Shown here piece after piece: positions 1 to 8,417 of a DNA stretch of 35,344 bases (positions within the stretch are counted from its first letter, which is position 1; every line of letters begins with the position of its first letter). Made by a program: the position numbers and the translations under genes. The notes under the pieces were generated by a model, which was given only the letters and a program-made list of their open reading frames with translations, was not told the origin of the DNA and did not search any database. Source of the DNA: an uncultured Pelagibacteraceae bacterium (GTDB lineage Bacteria > Pseudomonadota > Alphaproteobacteria > Pelagibacterales > AG-422-B15); the NCBI GenBank assembly GCA_902554325.1, contig CACDOH010000010.1, positions 1 to 35,344 on the forward strand, written 5' to 3'.

Positions 1-1
1 T

Positions 2-982
2 TATTTTCTATTAATTTTGTTTTCGGCGTATCTTTTTGCAAATGGGTGTAGCCAATTAGATATAGTTCCAAATGAAACAGACCCTCGAACAGTCATTGTG
101 GGTGATAATGTCAATGACAGAGCGCTTAGTTATAGAACAGGCGACAACAAGCCTACTTTTCGAGAATTAGTTTTAGGTGGCGATGGTGGATTAATCAACT
201 ACAACACTTCAGAAACAATTACGGTTACTTATTCCGATACACTAAATAACGGAATGGGTTTAACTATCGCTCATGACTTAACATCAGCGGCTCATGCTTC
301 TGCAATCATTCTTGATACTGGCATGGGTTCACTAACATTTGGTGCAGGTCAAAAAGGTGACTCAGCTCTTGATAAAGTTGATACATCTACAGCTTGTTTC
401 AGTATGTTCTGGTGTTCAAACGCTTACAGCACAACTGGTGGTGGTGGAACATATAACGATGGTGACTCAGACTCCGACGAGTCAATCAGATATACATCTC
501 CATCAATTAATGGCTTCACAATTCAAGCTTCTCATGGTTTAGAGAGTTCTGGAGATGTGCTAAGTGTTGAATCATTAGGTGTTACTGGTTCAATCATGGG
601 TGCAACTGTTAAAGCTGGTTTTGCTGACATTGACTATGACCAAAGTGGTGGAAGTACAAAAGTTGACGCAACACCTTCTATGTATGCAGTCGGTTACTCA
701 ATTGCTGGTTTAGACCTAGGTTATGCAGTGTACGACTCTGATGACAGCACAAGCGCTGAGGAAACTCAGTACGGTGTTGGTACATCTCTAATGGGTATGT
801 ACGTTGGTGCTCAATTTGGTGCACATGACTCAACTGGTAACGACATTGACTATATGACTTTATCAGCGATTAAAGACATGGGTCCTGCTCAGTTCTCTTA
901 TGAGTACATTGAGACAGACGTAGCTAACACGACAACTGGTGATAGTGATATACATGTCTTCGCTTACCAAATCGGATTCTAA
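2..982 (+). CDS. Outer-membrane porin, 5' truncated by window edge
   Basis: This is a general-porin-like beta-barrel that would sit in the outer membrane and pass small solutes. The frame is open to the first base. The first codons read YFLLILFSAYLFA and then NGC, which looks like the tail of a signal peptide, so the true start lies upstream; the in-frame TTG at 17 would cut through the leader. The mature part has alternating beta-strand patterning, glycine- and serine-rich loops around residues 130-160, and a C-terminal FAYQIGF ending in Phe, the usual outer-membrane insertion signal. Two Cys (in STACFSMFWCSN) could form a disulfide in a loop. It resembles Gram-negative porin family members (Porin_4 type) of Alphaproteobacteria. 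A strong terminator follows directly, so it is probably the last or only gene of its transcript. Family call is fairly sure; substrate unknown. Confidence 0.8.
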   Translation, partial: YFLLILFSAYLFANGCSQLDIVPNETDPRTVIVGDNVNDRALSYRTGDNKPTFRELVLGGDGGLINYNTSETITVTYSDTLNNGMGLTIAHDLTSAAHASAIILDTGMGSLTFGAGQKGDSALDKVDTSTACFSMFWCSNAYSTTGGGGTYNDGDSDSDESIRYTSPSINGFTIQASHGLESSGDVLSVESLGVTGSIMGATVKAGFADIDYDQSGGSTKVDATPSMYAVGYSIAGLDLGYAVYDSDDSTSAEETQYGVGTSLMGMYVGAQFGAHDSTGNDIDYMTLSAIKDMGPAQFSYEYIETDVANTTTGDSDIHVFAYQIGF

Positions 983-1014
983 GTTAAGTTAATTTAACCT
1001 AACTTAAAATTTAT

Positions 1015-1051
1015 AAAACACCCTGCGCCTAATTGCGTGGGGTGTTTTTTT
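1015..1051 (+). terminator. Rho-independent terminator after porin
   Basis: An inverted repeat pairs AACACCC with GGGGTGTT, with an inner GCGC/GCGT pairing around a short AT loop, followed by a run of T. It starts about 33 bases after the porin stop codon and ends 16 bases before the yggS start, so it isolates the porin transcript. Confidence 0.88.
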
Positions 1052-1067
1052 ATGTTAAGGCAATAAC

Positions 1068-1715
1068 ATGTACAAAGAATTTATGTCCACATTTCATAAA
1101 GCTGTTCTTGCAGCAGGCAGAGATATCGAAGAAATTAATCTTATTGCTGTAAGCAAAAGAAAGCCTATTAAAGCTATTGATCAAGTTTACAAGGCGGGGC
1201 AACTTTCGTTTGGCGAAAATCAAATTCAAGAAATTGAACGTAAGTGGCCAGATTTTAAAAAGGAAAATTCAAATAGCCAACTGCACTTTATTGGAAATAT
1301 TCAAAGCAGAAAAGTTGGATCCATCCATGAAAATTGTGAAGTTATTCACTCTCTCGATCGAATAAAGGTAGTTAAGCTATTTGCCGAAATTGAAAAGCTC
1401 AAAAATGTGAGAAGACAATACTTTATTCAGATTAATACGGGAAATGAGTCACAAAAATCAGGTGTCATCCTCTCAGATGCTAACAAGTTTATTAGTGAGT
1501 GCTTAGAAAGCTATAATTTAAATATAGTGGGGTTAATGTGCATTCCCCCGCTCAATGAAGATCCTAAAGAACATTTTTTGATGTTAGCTGACATGGCTAA
1601 GAATTTTAATCTTTCATCACTCAGTATGGGCATGTCCAATGATTTTCATATAGCATTAGAATGTGGAGCTACCCATATTCGTATTGGAACAAAAATCTTT
1701 GGGGAAAGAAATTAA
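1068..1715 (+). CDS. yggS: Pyridoxal phosphate homeostasis protein (YggS/PLPBP family)
   Basis: This is a cytosolic PLP-binding protein of the YggS/PROSC family, which buffers pyridoxal phosphate and has no known catalytic activity. The 215 residues are close to the usual 220-235. PLP is expected on Lys30 in LIAVSKRKP. Other family signatures are FGENQIQE near residue 68, LHFIGNIQSRK near 92, SLSMGMSNDFHIALECG near 185-200 and the C-terminal IRIGTKIFGERN. The start is 16 bases after the porin terminator. The gene converges on the L,D-transpeptidase and the two stop codons overlap by four bases (TTAA). A YggS gene beside an L,D-transpeptidase and a winged-helix regulator is an arrangement I associate with Alphaproteobacteria. 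Confidence 0.93.
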   Translation: MYKEFMSTFHKAVLAAGRDIEEINLIAVSKRKPIKAIDQVYKAGQLSFGENQIQEIERKWPDFKKENSNSQLHFIGNIQSRKVGSIHENCEVIHSLDRIKVVKLFAEIEKLKNVRRQYFIQINTGNESQKSGVILSDANKFISECLESYNLNIVGLMCIPPLNEDPKEHFLMLADMAKNFNLSSLSMGMSNDFHIALECGATHIRIGTKIFGERN

Positions 1716-2206
1716 TCTTTGATTACAATGGTTGAGTCGGCAGTTAAATTGGTTGCAATTTCAATTAATGCTTCTTTCTCTATAGCAATACAACCCTCAG
1801 TTCCTAAAAAATCAGGTTTAGCGACGTGCAAGAAAATAGCACTACCACGCCCTGGTATAACGGGAGATGTGTTATAGTTTAAGACGCATATAATATCATA
1901 GATATGATCATCTCTATATAAATGCTCAGCACTTTCTTTAAACGGAAATTGAATATACTGATTATACAAATCACTTTTTTGATCATCGCACCAGCCGTCA
2001 TTTTTGTTAATAATTGAGGAGTCAATAATAAATTTCATATTGCTTAATCTGTCACCCCTATAATAAATTTTATCAAAATGAAAAGTTCCAATCGGAGTTG
2101 ATAAATCGCCTTCTCGTTTATTACTAGTTAACCCATTGAGCCCTAATGCACACTGTAATTGCTCTCCTTTTACAAATAAATGATTATTTCTTACCAATAA
2201 CTCCAT
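1712..2206 (-). CDS. YkuD-family L,D-transpeptidase without signal peptide
   Basis: The protein has a YkuD (L,D-transpeptidase catalytic) domain over nearly its whole 164 residues. The active-site signature is IFLHVAKPDFLGTEGC, giving His127 and the nucleophile Cys139 (HxnTEGC, where the common form is SHGC). An N-terminal REGDLSTPIGTF segment (32-43) is the typical start of the domain. Known family members crosslink peptidoglycan stem peptides or attach proteins to it, in the periplasm. I see no signal peptide, and upstream in-frame codons reach a stop at 2228-2230 with no alternative start, so the leaderless form appears real. The start lies 25 bases from the divergent regulator gene. Role in wall crosslinking is inferred from the family. 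Confidence 0.85.
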   Translation of the reverse strand: MELLVRNNHLFVKGEQLQCALGLNGLTSNKREGDLSTPIGTFHFDKIYYRGDRLSNMKFIIDSSIINKNDGWCDDQKSDLYNQYIQFPFKESAEHLYRDDHIYDIICVLNYNTSPVIPGRGSAIFLHVAKPDFLGTEGCIAIEKEALIEIATNLTADSTIVIKD

Positions 2207-2231
2207 AGATGGTATTATAAAGAGTATTTAT

Positions 2232-2891
2232 ATGGGCAAAAGTACAATTCCATTTATTTTTGAAAATGCTTACCTCAATAATATATTTGTCGAAGCTGCA
2301 AGTTGTGCAAATGTATCAAAATTATTTTGTTTTCAAAATTTCACCCTTGAGAAACTAAAAAAAAACAACCCTATGATTTTGGTAACAGATAGCTCTTCTT
2401 TACAAAAAATAGTAAGCCAAGATATTAAATCTGATAGTATTTTCTTGGTGAACGAGTCAAGTCAAGAAAGTGTTATTTCAGAAATTTCATCTGAGGTGAT
2501 CACTATAAATATACCATTTAAAATGAGCGATTTTTATCGAATAGTGGAAAATTATTTGATTCAAATAGACATCAATAACAAAAGAATAATTAAATACAGA
2601 AACTTCTCTTATGACCCATCTACAAGAAAACTGATGAATCAATCTACATTTTTAAGATTTACTGAGAAAGAAAGTCAAATTTTTAATTGCTTAATGAAAA
2701 ATACTGATTCCTACATAACAAAGAAAGATCTTCTGAATAAAGTATGGAGTTATGGAGATGGAATTGATACGCATACTTTGGAAACGCATATATATGCCCT
2801 AAGAAAAAAAATAGACTCAAAACTTAATATAAAAGAACTGATCATGTTCGAGGAAAAAAAAGGCTACTATATTAATAAAGAAATTTTATAG
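2232..2891 (+). CDS. OmpR/PhoB-type winged-helix regulator with degenerate receiver
   Basis: Residues 120-219 are a clear OmpR/PhoB DNA-binding domain: FTEKESQIFNCLM (alpha-1), the KKDLLNKVW segment, a recognition helix around 180-195 (THTLETHIYALRKKID) and the wing EEKKGYYI. Residues 1-110 have the beta-alpha rhythm of a receiver: MILVTDSSS with Asp53 at the phosphoacceptor-like place, IFLVNESS as beta-4, ITINIPFKMSDFYRI as beta-5/alpha-5. The paired N-terminal acidic residues and the usual KPF lysine context are not evident, so phosphorylation control is doubtful. It is divergent from the L,D-transpeptidase gene with only 25 bases between starts, which suggests, but does not prove, that it acts there. 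No sensor kinase is nearby. It ends three bases before the convergent glutamine-synthetase-like gene. Confidence 0.85.
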   Translation: MGKSTIPFIFENAYLNNIFVEAASCANVSKLFCFQNFTLEKLKKNNPMILVTDSSSLQKIVSQDIKSDSIFLVNESSQESVISEISSEVITINIPFKMSDFYRIVENYLIQIDINNKRIIKYRNFSYDPSTRKLMNQSTFLRFTEKESQIFNCLMKNTDSYITKKDLLNKVWSYGDGIDTHTLETHIYALRKKIDSKLNIKELIMFEEKKGYYINKEIL

Positions 2892-2894
2892 TGA

Positions 2895-4253
2895 TTATAC
2901 GTTTAAAAGAAGATGTTCTCTTTCCCAAGCACTAATCACATTTTGGTAAGCATCATGTTCAGTTTGTTTGATTTCTGTATATAAAGTAACAAACTCCTTG
3001 CCTAAGCTATCAGACAATTCATTGCTCACTTTCAGTCTTTTTAGTGCATCGGGGAGATATTTTGGTATATTGTGTCTTCGTTCAAAAGCGTCGCCGGCAA
3101 TAGGCTTTTCAGGTTCTATCTTTTCTTGTAAACCAAGTAAACCACACGCTAATGATGCTGCGATTGCAAGGTAAGGGTTTGTATCAGAACCTGGTATTCT
3201 ATTTTCTACGCGACGCGATATATTCTGGGAAGTGGGAACCCTAAAGGCCACAGTTCTATTTTCGATTCCCCAGTGGGTATTGATTGGAGCTGAAGCATCA
3301 ATTACAAACCGTCTATATGAGTTAACGTAAGGTGCAAACAATAGCATGGCATCCGGTAAGTATGTTTGTAAACCGCCAATAAAATAAAAAAACTCTTTTG
3401 AATTATTTCCTTCTTCATCAGAAAATAAATTACTTCCTGTCTTTGCTGAAACTAAGTTTTGGTGAATGTGCATTGAGCTGCCTGGCTGACCTTGATACGG
3501 TTTCGCCATAAAAGTTGCATGAATGTTATGTTTTAAAGCAACTTGTCTAACTGCTCTTTTAAACATAAAGGCCTGATCAGCTAAAGCTAGAGGATCACCG
3601 TGGTTCAAATTTATTTCTATCTGAGAAGGTCCTGACTCATGGACCAGTGTATCAACCCCAATATTCATTAATTCGCAATAATCGTAAATATCGTCTGTTA
3701 ATTTATCAAATTCATTAACAGCATCAATACCAAAAACTCTACTTCCAGTTTCCCTTCTTCCAGATTTTCCAATGGGGGTTTTTAATGGTAAATCAGGATC
3801 TAAATTTTGCTCACAAAGATAGAACTCTAATTCTGGTGCAACGACTGCTTGAAGTCCTTCATCACTTAATTTCTTAATAATATTTTTTAAAACTTGTCGA
3901 GGTGCTAACTTAGATGGTTCGCCTGAAGGGTAGTTGAGATCACATATTATTTGTGCTGTGGGCTCTTTATTCCATGGAATTTTTCTAATTGTTGAAAGAT
4001 CTGGCGCCATAAAAAGATCTTCTTCAACGTAATCAATAACTTCACTTTGATAAACCCACTTGCCTGATACTGTTTGTCCAAAAACAGAGTCTGCCAGCCT
4101 TAAGCTTTGCTCCTCAAATGATTTGACAAATCTTTCAACAGGCAAGATCTTCCCCTTGGATGAACCTGCCATGTCTGGAAAAATACATTCTACTTCCGAA
4201 ATTTTATTTGACCCAAGCCATTGCTTGAGTTCACTAATTGAACTGACCGTCAT
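2895..4253 (-). CDS. Glutamine synthetase-family ligase (PuuA/GlnT-like)
   Basis: This 452-residue protein carries the glutamine synthetase fold: an N-terminal beta-grasp domain (about 1-105) and a catalytic domain with metal-binding PELEFYL (140-146), the SGPSQIEINL segment, SSMHIHQNL, NRTVAFRVP and ENRIPGSDTNPYLA. The family makes gamma-glutamyl amides from glutamate, ATP and an amine. The adenylylation motif NLYDLP of housekeeping GlnA is absent, and the sequence reads closest to gamma-glutamylputrescine synthetase and GlnT-type paralogues. The amine could therefore be a polyamine or other alkylamine rather than ammonia; this is inference. It starts 38 bases after lolA in the same direction and may share the ftsK transcript. 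No polyamine catabolic neighbours are present to support putrescine. Confidence 0.88.
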   Translation of the reverse strand: MTVSSISELKQWLGSNKISEVECIFPDMAGSSKGKILPVERFVKSFEEQSLRLADSVFGQTVSGKWVYQSEVIDYVEEDLFMAPDLSTIRKIPWNKEPTAQIICDLNYPSGEPSKLAPRQVLKNIIKKLSDEGLQAVVAPELEFYLCEQNLDPDLPLKTPIGKSGRRETGSRVFGIDAVNEFDKLTDDIYDYCELMNIGVDTLVHESGPSQIEINLNHGDPLALADQAFMFKRAVRQVALKHNIHATFMAKPYQGQPGSSMHIHQNLVSAKTGSNLFSDEEGNNSKEFFYFIGGLQTYLPDAMLLFAPYVNSYRRFVIDASAPINTHWGIENRTVAFRVPTSQNISRRVENRIPGSDTNPYLAIAASLACGLLGLQEKIEPEKPIAGDAFERRHNIPKYLPDALKRLKVSNELSDSLGKEFVTLYTEIKQTEHDAYQNVISAWEREHLLLNV

Positions 4254-4291
4254 AAATTAAATAATGAAAACTTTTTTCAACCTGCCTGTAA

Positions 4292-4876
4292 TTAGTTAAC
4301 TTTATATCTAACTACGAATAAATTTTGGGATATAAATATATTCTTTTTGATCTTTGTAAACTCTAAAACAGTTTTATTATCCAATTCATCAAAAATCTCC
4401 CATTTTTCAAGCTCCATAGTATCTTTGTTGAAAGTAAGAATAACTCTACTCATATTACTATCATTTTTAACACCCGCCATAACTTCATAGTTGAATTCGT
4501 TTTCAATAGCATAATTAACCTTAAATTCCTGTTCAATGTCTAGGTCATTGGAGAGAAGTTTTTTAAGAGGGTTGCTTCCTATTGCATAGCTGTCAATTTG
4601 AAAGCCTTTCTTATCAACTATACGCAATAGTGTTTTATTAGTAACAATATCTTCGTTTTTATTCGTATAAACAAACTTAGATTGATATGGCTTTAAAAAG
4701 TAAAATTTCCCATTCTCTAAGTGGCCATCAGAGTCTATTTGTGTGAATTCACCAGACATTGTCTTTATATTATTCCAACCAGTTTGAATTTTAGAAATAA
4801 TTAGATCAGTCTCAGCAAAAGATATCTGCCAAGGAAAGAAAGCTAAAATTAGTGAAATCGAAATGCGGAGCATCAA
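4292..4876 (-). CDS. lolA: Outer-membrane lipoprotein carrier LolA
   Basis: LolA is the periplasmic chaperone that carries lipoproteins from LolCDE to the outer membrane. The 194 residues begin with a signal peptide (MMLRISISLILAFFPWQISFA, cleavage near residue 21). The body has family features: MSGEFTQIDSDGHLENGKFY near 40-60 and YQSKFVYTNK, as in the usual 'F.Q..G....G.f.l..P...rf.Y' pattern, followed by alternating strands. The start overlaps the ftsK stop by four bases (ATGA), a sign of translational coupling. The ftsK-lolA pair is conserved in Proteobacteria. Confidence 0.93.
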   Translation of the reverse strand: MMLRISISLILAFFPWQISFAETDLIISKIQTGWNNIKTMSGEFTQIDSDGHLENGKFYFLKPYQSKFVYTNKNEDIVTNKTLLRIVDKKGFQIDSYAIGSNPLKKLLSNDLDIEQEFKVNYAIENEFNYEVMAGVKNDSNMSRVILTFNKDTMELEKWEIFDELDNKTVLEFTKIKKNIFISQNLFVVRYKVN

Positions 4877-7152
4877 TTAGTAAATTTATCGTAATTTATT
4901 TCTCTTTTGCCCACGTGATTAGCTGAACTGATGTATCCCTGCTCCTCTAATTGATCCATTATTCTTGCAGCACGATTATAGCCAATTTGAAGTTTACGTT
5001 GGAGCAAGCTTGTAGAGGCTTTACCCTCTCTTGAAATGATATCTATTGAGTCACTAAATAACGCATCTTTATCATTGTCTGATAGCGTATTATCATTATC
5101 ACTAATTTCTTCCTCTTCTTTTGTAATCTCATCATCATATTCAGGTTGACCTTGTCTCTGTAGTGATTTGACAATATTTTCAATTTCATTGTCGGATATA
5201 AACGGTCCGTGAATTCTTGTTGTTTGTCCCCCTGCCGTCATCATCAGCATGTCACCTTTGCCAAGCAATCTCTCGGCACCCTCTTCTCCAAGAATGGTTC
5301 GACTGTCAAATTTGGAACTTACTTGAAAACTTATTCTGCTTGGAAAATTTGCCTTGATCGTTCCAGTGATTACATCGACACTTGGTCTTTGGGTGGCCAT
5401 AATTAAATGTATCCCTGCTGCTCGTGCCATCTGAGACAATCGTTGAATTGTATGTTCAATTTCTTTTCCAGCAACCATCATCAAATCTGCCATTTCATCA
5501 ACAACAACAACAATGAAAGGCATTTTTTTATTTTCGATTTCTACTTTTCTCGTTTCTGGCTGGCCTGTTTCAGGATTAATTCCTGATTGAATAGATCTTA
5601 TGATTTTTTCAGAATTATTTATAGCGTCAACAATGCGGATGTTATAATTTTCTATATTTCTTACGCCTAGAAGAGACATTTTTTTGTATCTAGTTTCCAT
5701 TTCCCTAACAACCCACTTTAAAGCAGTTATTGCTTTTTTGGGGTCTGTTACAACAGGTGTAATTAAATGAGGGACACCCTCGTAAACTGAGAGTTCCAGC
5801 ATTTTTGGATCTATCAATATAAATTTGCAATCATCAGGTGAATGTTTGTACAAAATTGAGGTAATCATAACATTTATGCCAACAGATTTACCCGAACCTG
5901 TTGTTCCCGCGATCAACAAGTGAGGCATATTTTCAAGATTCGTAAATACCGCATGTCCACTTATATCTTTCCCCAAAGCTAAAATTAAATTTTTCTCGTT
6001 TGAGACGAATTTTTCATTTTTAAATAATTCACTTAAGTAAACAGGGTTTTTACTTGAGTTTGGTATCTCTATGCCAATGACATTTTTTCCAGGTATAATT
6101 GCTACTCTAGCTGACATGGCGCTCATATTTCTTGCAATATCATCAGACAAAGAGATAATTTTAGAGGCTTTAATTCCTGGTGCAGGCTGTAACTCATACA
6201 TAGTTACAATTGGACCAGGGGATACCTGAATTATCTCCCCTTCAATTTTAAAATCGATAAGAACATTTTTAAGTTTTTCTGCGTTGATTTTTAGTTCTTC
6301 CTGGTTAGCCAATGTTTCTGTTTTATATTCAGGTCGTGTAAGAATATCAATCCCAGGTGCCTGGTAATTTAAATCATCAACAAATATTTCATTTTGTTCT
6401 TCAACCAGAACCTCCTTCTTTTCTTTATTTACGAAATCGCTGACAGGCTTATCTCGCATTTCATCAAAATTAATTTTTGGCTCAAGTTTTTGATTATCAA
6501 TTGTTTGATCAGCTGCTTTTCTACTTAACAAAGAATTAAAATTGAAATATTTTTTTAAAAATTCCAGTTTAGAAGCCGGTGCAGCGATAAAATTAAATAT
6601 TACTGCTAAAAAAAGATAAATATTACTCCACTCGTTTGCACTCAAACCCATGGTTCCGTAGAACAGAAGTAAAAATGCAGTAAATAGAAACAGTACGAAA
6701 ATATAAAAAATATAACTATTTTCTATAAGTCCAGAATTTGTTAGAAGATTTACTAGTTGGCTAGCTATTAATCCATTTTGGAATGATAGCTGAATTAGTT
6801 CTGAGAAAGTCGATGCGGTGATGACCATTAGTGGCAACAAAAACAAATTTAGCGCAAACAGACTCATTTTTTTTGTAAAGAAAATTTTATAAGACCAGCT
6901 GATCAAAACAGGACAAATCAATAAACTAAAGTAGCCAAACAATTGAAGAAGAAAATCAGAAACATTTGCTCCTGCGTGACCTCCAAGATTGGTTACCTCA
7001 GAACTATTTAAATTATTCAGGCTTGGATCAAAAGGAGAGTGGCTTATGACAGAGATGAATACAAAAACACATAGAGTAGCAATTAATAATCCTGAAAACT
7101 CCAATGCACGATTGATTGCAAATATTCTTAATGAATCAGGTAAAAGTTTCAT
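4873..7152 (-). CDS. ftsK: DNA translocase FtsK
   Basis: FtsK is the septal ATP-driven DNA pump that clears the chromosome terminus and activates XerCD at dif. The 759 residues include four or five N-terminal membrane segments between about 18 and 192, a short acidic linker (about 195-270) and the motor. Walker A is GTTGSGKS at 416-423, and Walker B lies in the VVVVDEMADLM region. RLSQMARAAGIHLIMATQRP and SRISFQVSSKFDSRTILGE follow. The last 65 residues form the winged-helix gamma domain that reads KOPS (LLQRKLQIGYNRAARIMDQLE). The linker is much shorter than in E. coli FtsK, as in SpoIIIE-like and many alphaproteobacterial forms. It is the first gene of ftsK-lolA(-GS-like) and is divergent from the UbiH-like gene. 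Confidence 0.97.
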   Translation of the reverse strand: MKLLPDSLRIFAINRALEFSGLLIATLCVFVFISVISHSPFDPSLNNLNSSEVTNLGGHAGANVSDFLLQLFGYFSLLICPVLISWSYKIFFTKKMSLFALNLFLLPLMVITASTFSELIQLSFQNGLIASQLVNLLTNSGLIENSYIFYIFVLFLFTAFLLLFYGTMGLSANEWSNIYLFLAVIFNFIAAPASKLEFLKKYFNFNSLLSRKAADQTIDNQKLEPKINFDEMRDKPVSDFVNKEKKEVLVEEQNEIFVDDLNYQAPGIDILTRPEYKTETLANQEELKINAEKLKNVLIDFKIEGEIIQVSPGPIVTMYELQPAPGIKASKIISLSDDIARNMSAMSARVAIIPGKNVIGIEIPNSSKNPVYLSELFKNEKFVSNEKNLILALGKDISGHAVFTNLENMPHLLIAGTTGSGKSVGINVMITSILYKHSPDDCKFILIDPKMLELSVYEGVPHLITPVVTDPKKAITALKWVVREMETRYKKMSLLGVRNIENYNIRIVDAINNSEKIIRSIQSGINPETGQPETRKVEIENKKMPFIVVVVDEMADLMMVAGKEIEHTIQRLSQMARAAGIHLIMATQRPSVDVITGTIKANFPSRISFQVSSKFDSRTILGEEGAERLLGKGDMLMMTAGGQTTRIHGPFISDNEIENIVKSLQRQGQPEYDDEITKEEEEISDNDNTLSDNDKDALFSDSIDIISREGKASTSLLQRKLQIGYNRAARIMDQLEEQGYISSANHVGKREINYDKFTN

Positions 7153-7186
7153 GTTTATACCTTTAATAAATAATTGACATATTCTG

Positions 7187-7216
7187 TTGGCAATTGATTC
7201 ACATGTCTATTATATA
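7187..7216 (+). promoter_or_regulatory. Candidate sigma-70 promoter for UbiH-like gene
   Basis: In the 104-base spacer between the divergent ftsK and UbiH-like starts, TTGGCA (7187-7192) and TATATA (7211-7216) lie 18 bases apart, about 40 bases before the ATG at 7257. A perfect TTGACA at 7174 has no good -10 at standard spacing on this strand. The region is AT-rich, so chance matches are likely. Confidence 0.3.
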
Positions 7217-7256
7217 GCTTCTACAATAATATAACGAAAAAATATTTTTATAAAAA

Positions 7257-8417
7257 ATGAACTATGATTTTATTATATATGGTGGGGGTATATCCTCGGA
7301 AATAGCTGCATTGGCGCTTGCAAAAAACAACTTCAAAGTGTGCTATATTAAAAATCAAACTACTCAAAAGACTGACTCTAATTTAGTTACTTTTTTATCC
7401 TTGGGTTCTGTAAACTACTTATATAGTGTTATTAACGATCCTTTAGAGCTCAGCAAATTTACTGATATAGAGAAAATTACTTGTCACTTAGCAAGTGCTA
7501 AAAAGGGTTCAAGTATAACATTTGATCACGAACCCAATTCTACAATGGGAAAGATTATTCCAAACAAAATTATTAGTGATCAATTATTCTCAAGTCTAAA
7601 AGATAATGTAAATATTGATATTTTATCTAAAACTAAATCGATACGCAAAGAAGTACATTCAAACAAAGTGTCAATAGTTGTTGACGAGCAAAATGAAATA
7701 TCTGCCAGAGTTTTAATTTTATCGATTAATGATAAAAATTTATTAGATCAAAATAATATTAAATTTATTTCTCAAGATTTAAACCAAACAGCTCTTTCAA
7801 TGAACGTTCAGGGTGATTTTAAAATTCAGAATCATGCATTTCAAATTTTTACATCTAGCGGACCACTAGCATTCTTACCTTATTCTCATAACAAAGCATC
7901 TTTAGTCTGGTCGTTAAAAAATGGTTCAAAGGAGCTTAATTATGAAAAAAGCAAATTAGAAAATAAAGTAAATAGTTATTTTGAAAAAGAAATTGGCATA
8001 TTAAAGATTGAAAATATCGAAACTCATGAATTGAATTTTCTTTATGCAAAAAAACTTTATCACGGGAATACAGTTATTATGGGAAATATTGCTCATAATA
8101 TTCATCCAATAGCTGGACAAGGCTTAAATTTAAGTATTAAGGATATTTCTTTATTCGTAGAGATAATTTCAAAATATGCATCCTTAGGTTATGAAATTAA
8201 CAACAGAATGGCATTTAAAGAATTTAATGAAGTTAGAAAAATAGATAATGCAGCATATTCTTTCGGAACTTTAGCGTTGGACAAAATTTTGAAGAGCAAG
8301 AATACCTACTTGGGTATGTTAGTGAATATGGGAGTAAAAGTTTTAAACAAAAATAATTTTTTAAAAAGCAAGATTATTAAAAACGCGACGGGTGGTGAAA
8401 GTTTTAAAGCTCTCTAG
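7257..8417 (+). CDS. UbiH/COQ6-like FAD monooxygenase, divergent
   Basis: The gene position (divergent from ftsK-lolA) and the segment MGNIAHNIHPIAGQGLNL (275-292) identify the UbiH/UbiF/COQ6 family, flavin hydroxylases of the ubiquinone ring. The protein has 386 residues, about the usual length. Key cofactor motifs are altered. The N-terminal dinucleotide motif reads YGGGISSEIA, so the third Gly of GxGxxG is Ser. The middle motif expected as ADGxxS reads LSINDKN (155-161). The GD of the C-terminal GDAAH motif is GN (276-277). The HPIAGQGLNL core is intact. It may be an active but divergent enzyme or one with reduced flavin binding. The stop codon overlaps that of the convergent LON-domain gene by four bases. 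Confidence 0.8.
   Translation: MNYDFIIYGGGISSEIAALALAKNNFKVCYIKNQTTQKTDSNLVTFLSLGSVNYLYSVINDPLELSKFTDIEKITCHLASAKKGSSITFDHEPNSTMGKIIPNKIISDQLFSSLKDNVNIDILSKTKSIRKEVHSNKVSIVVDEQNEISARVLILSINDKNLLDQNNIKFISQDLNQTALSMNVQGDFKIQNHAFQIFTSSGPLAFLPYSHNKASLVWSLKNGSKELNYEKSKLENKVNSYFEKEIGILKIENIETHELNFLYAKKLYHGNTVIMGNIAHNIHPIAGQGLNLSIKDISLFVEIISKYASLGYEINNRMAFKEFNEVRKIDNAAYSFGTLALDKILKSKNTYLGMLVNMGVKVLNKNNFLKSKIIKNATGGESFKAL

Noticed and set aside
17-19. TTG as the true start of the porin gene
   Set aside because: The codons before it continue a hydrophobic signal-peptide-like stretch to the window edge, so the gene is treated as truncated.
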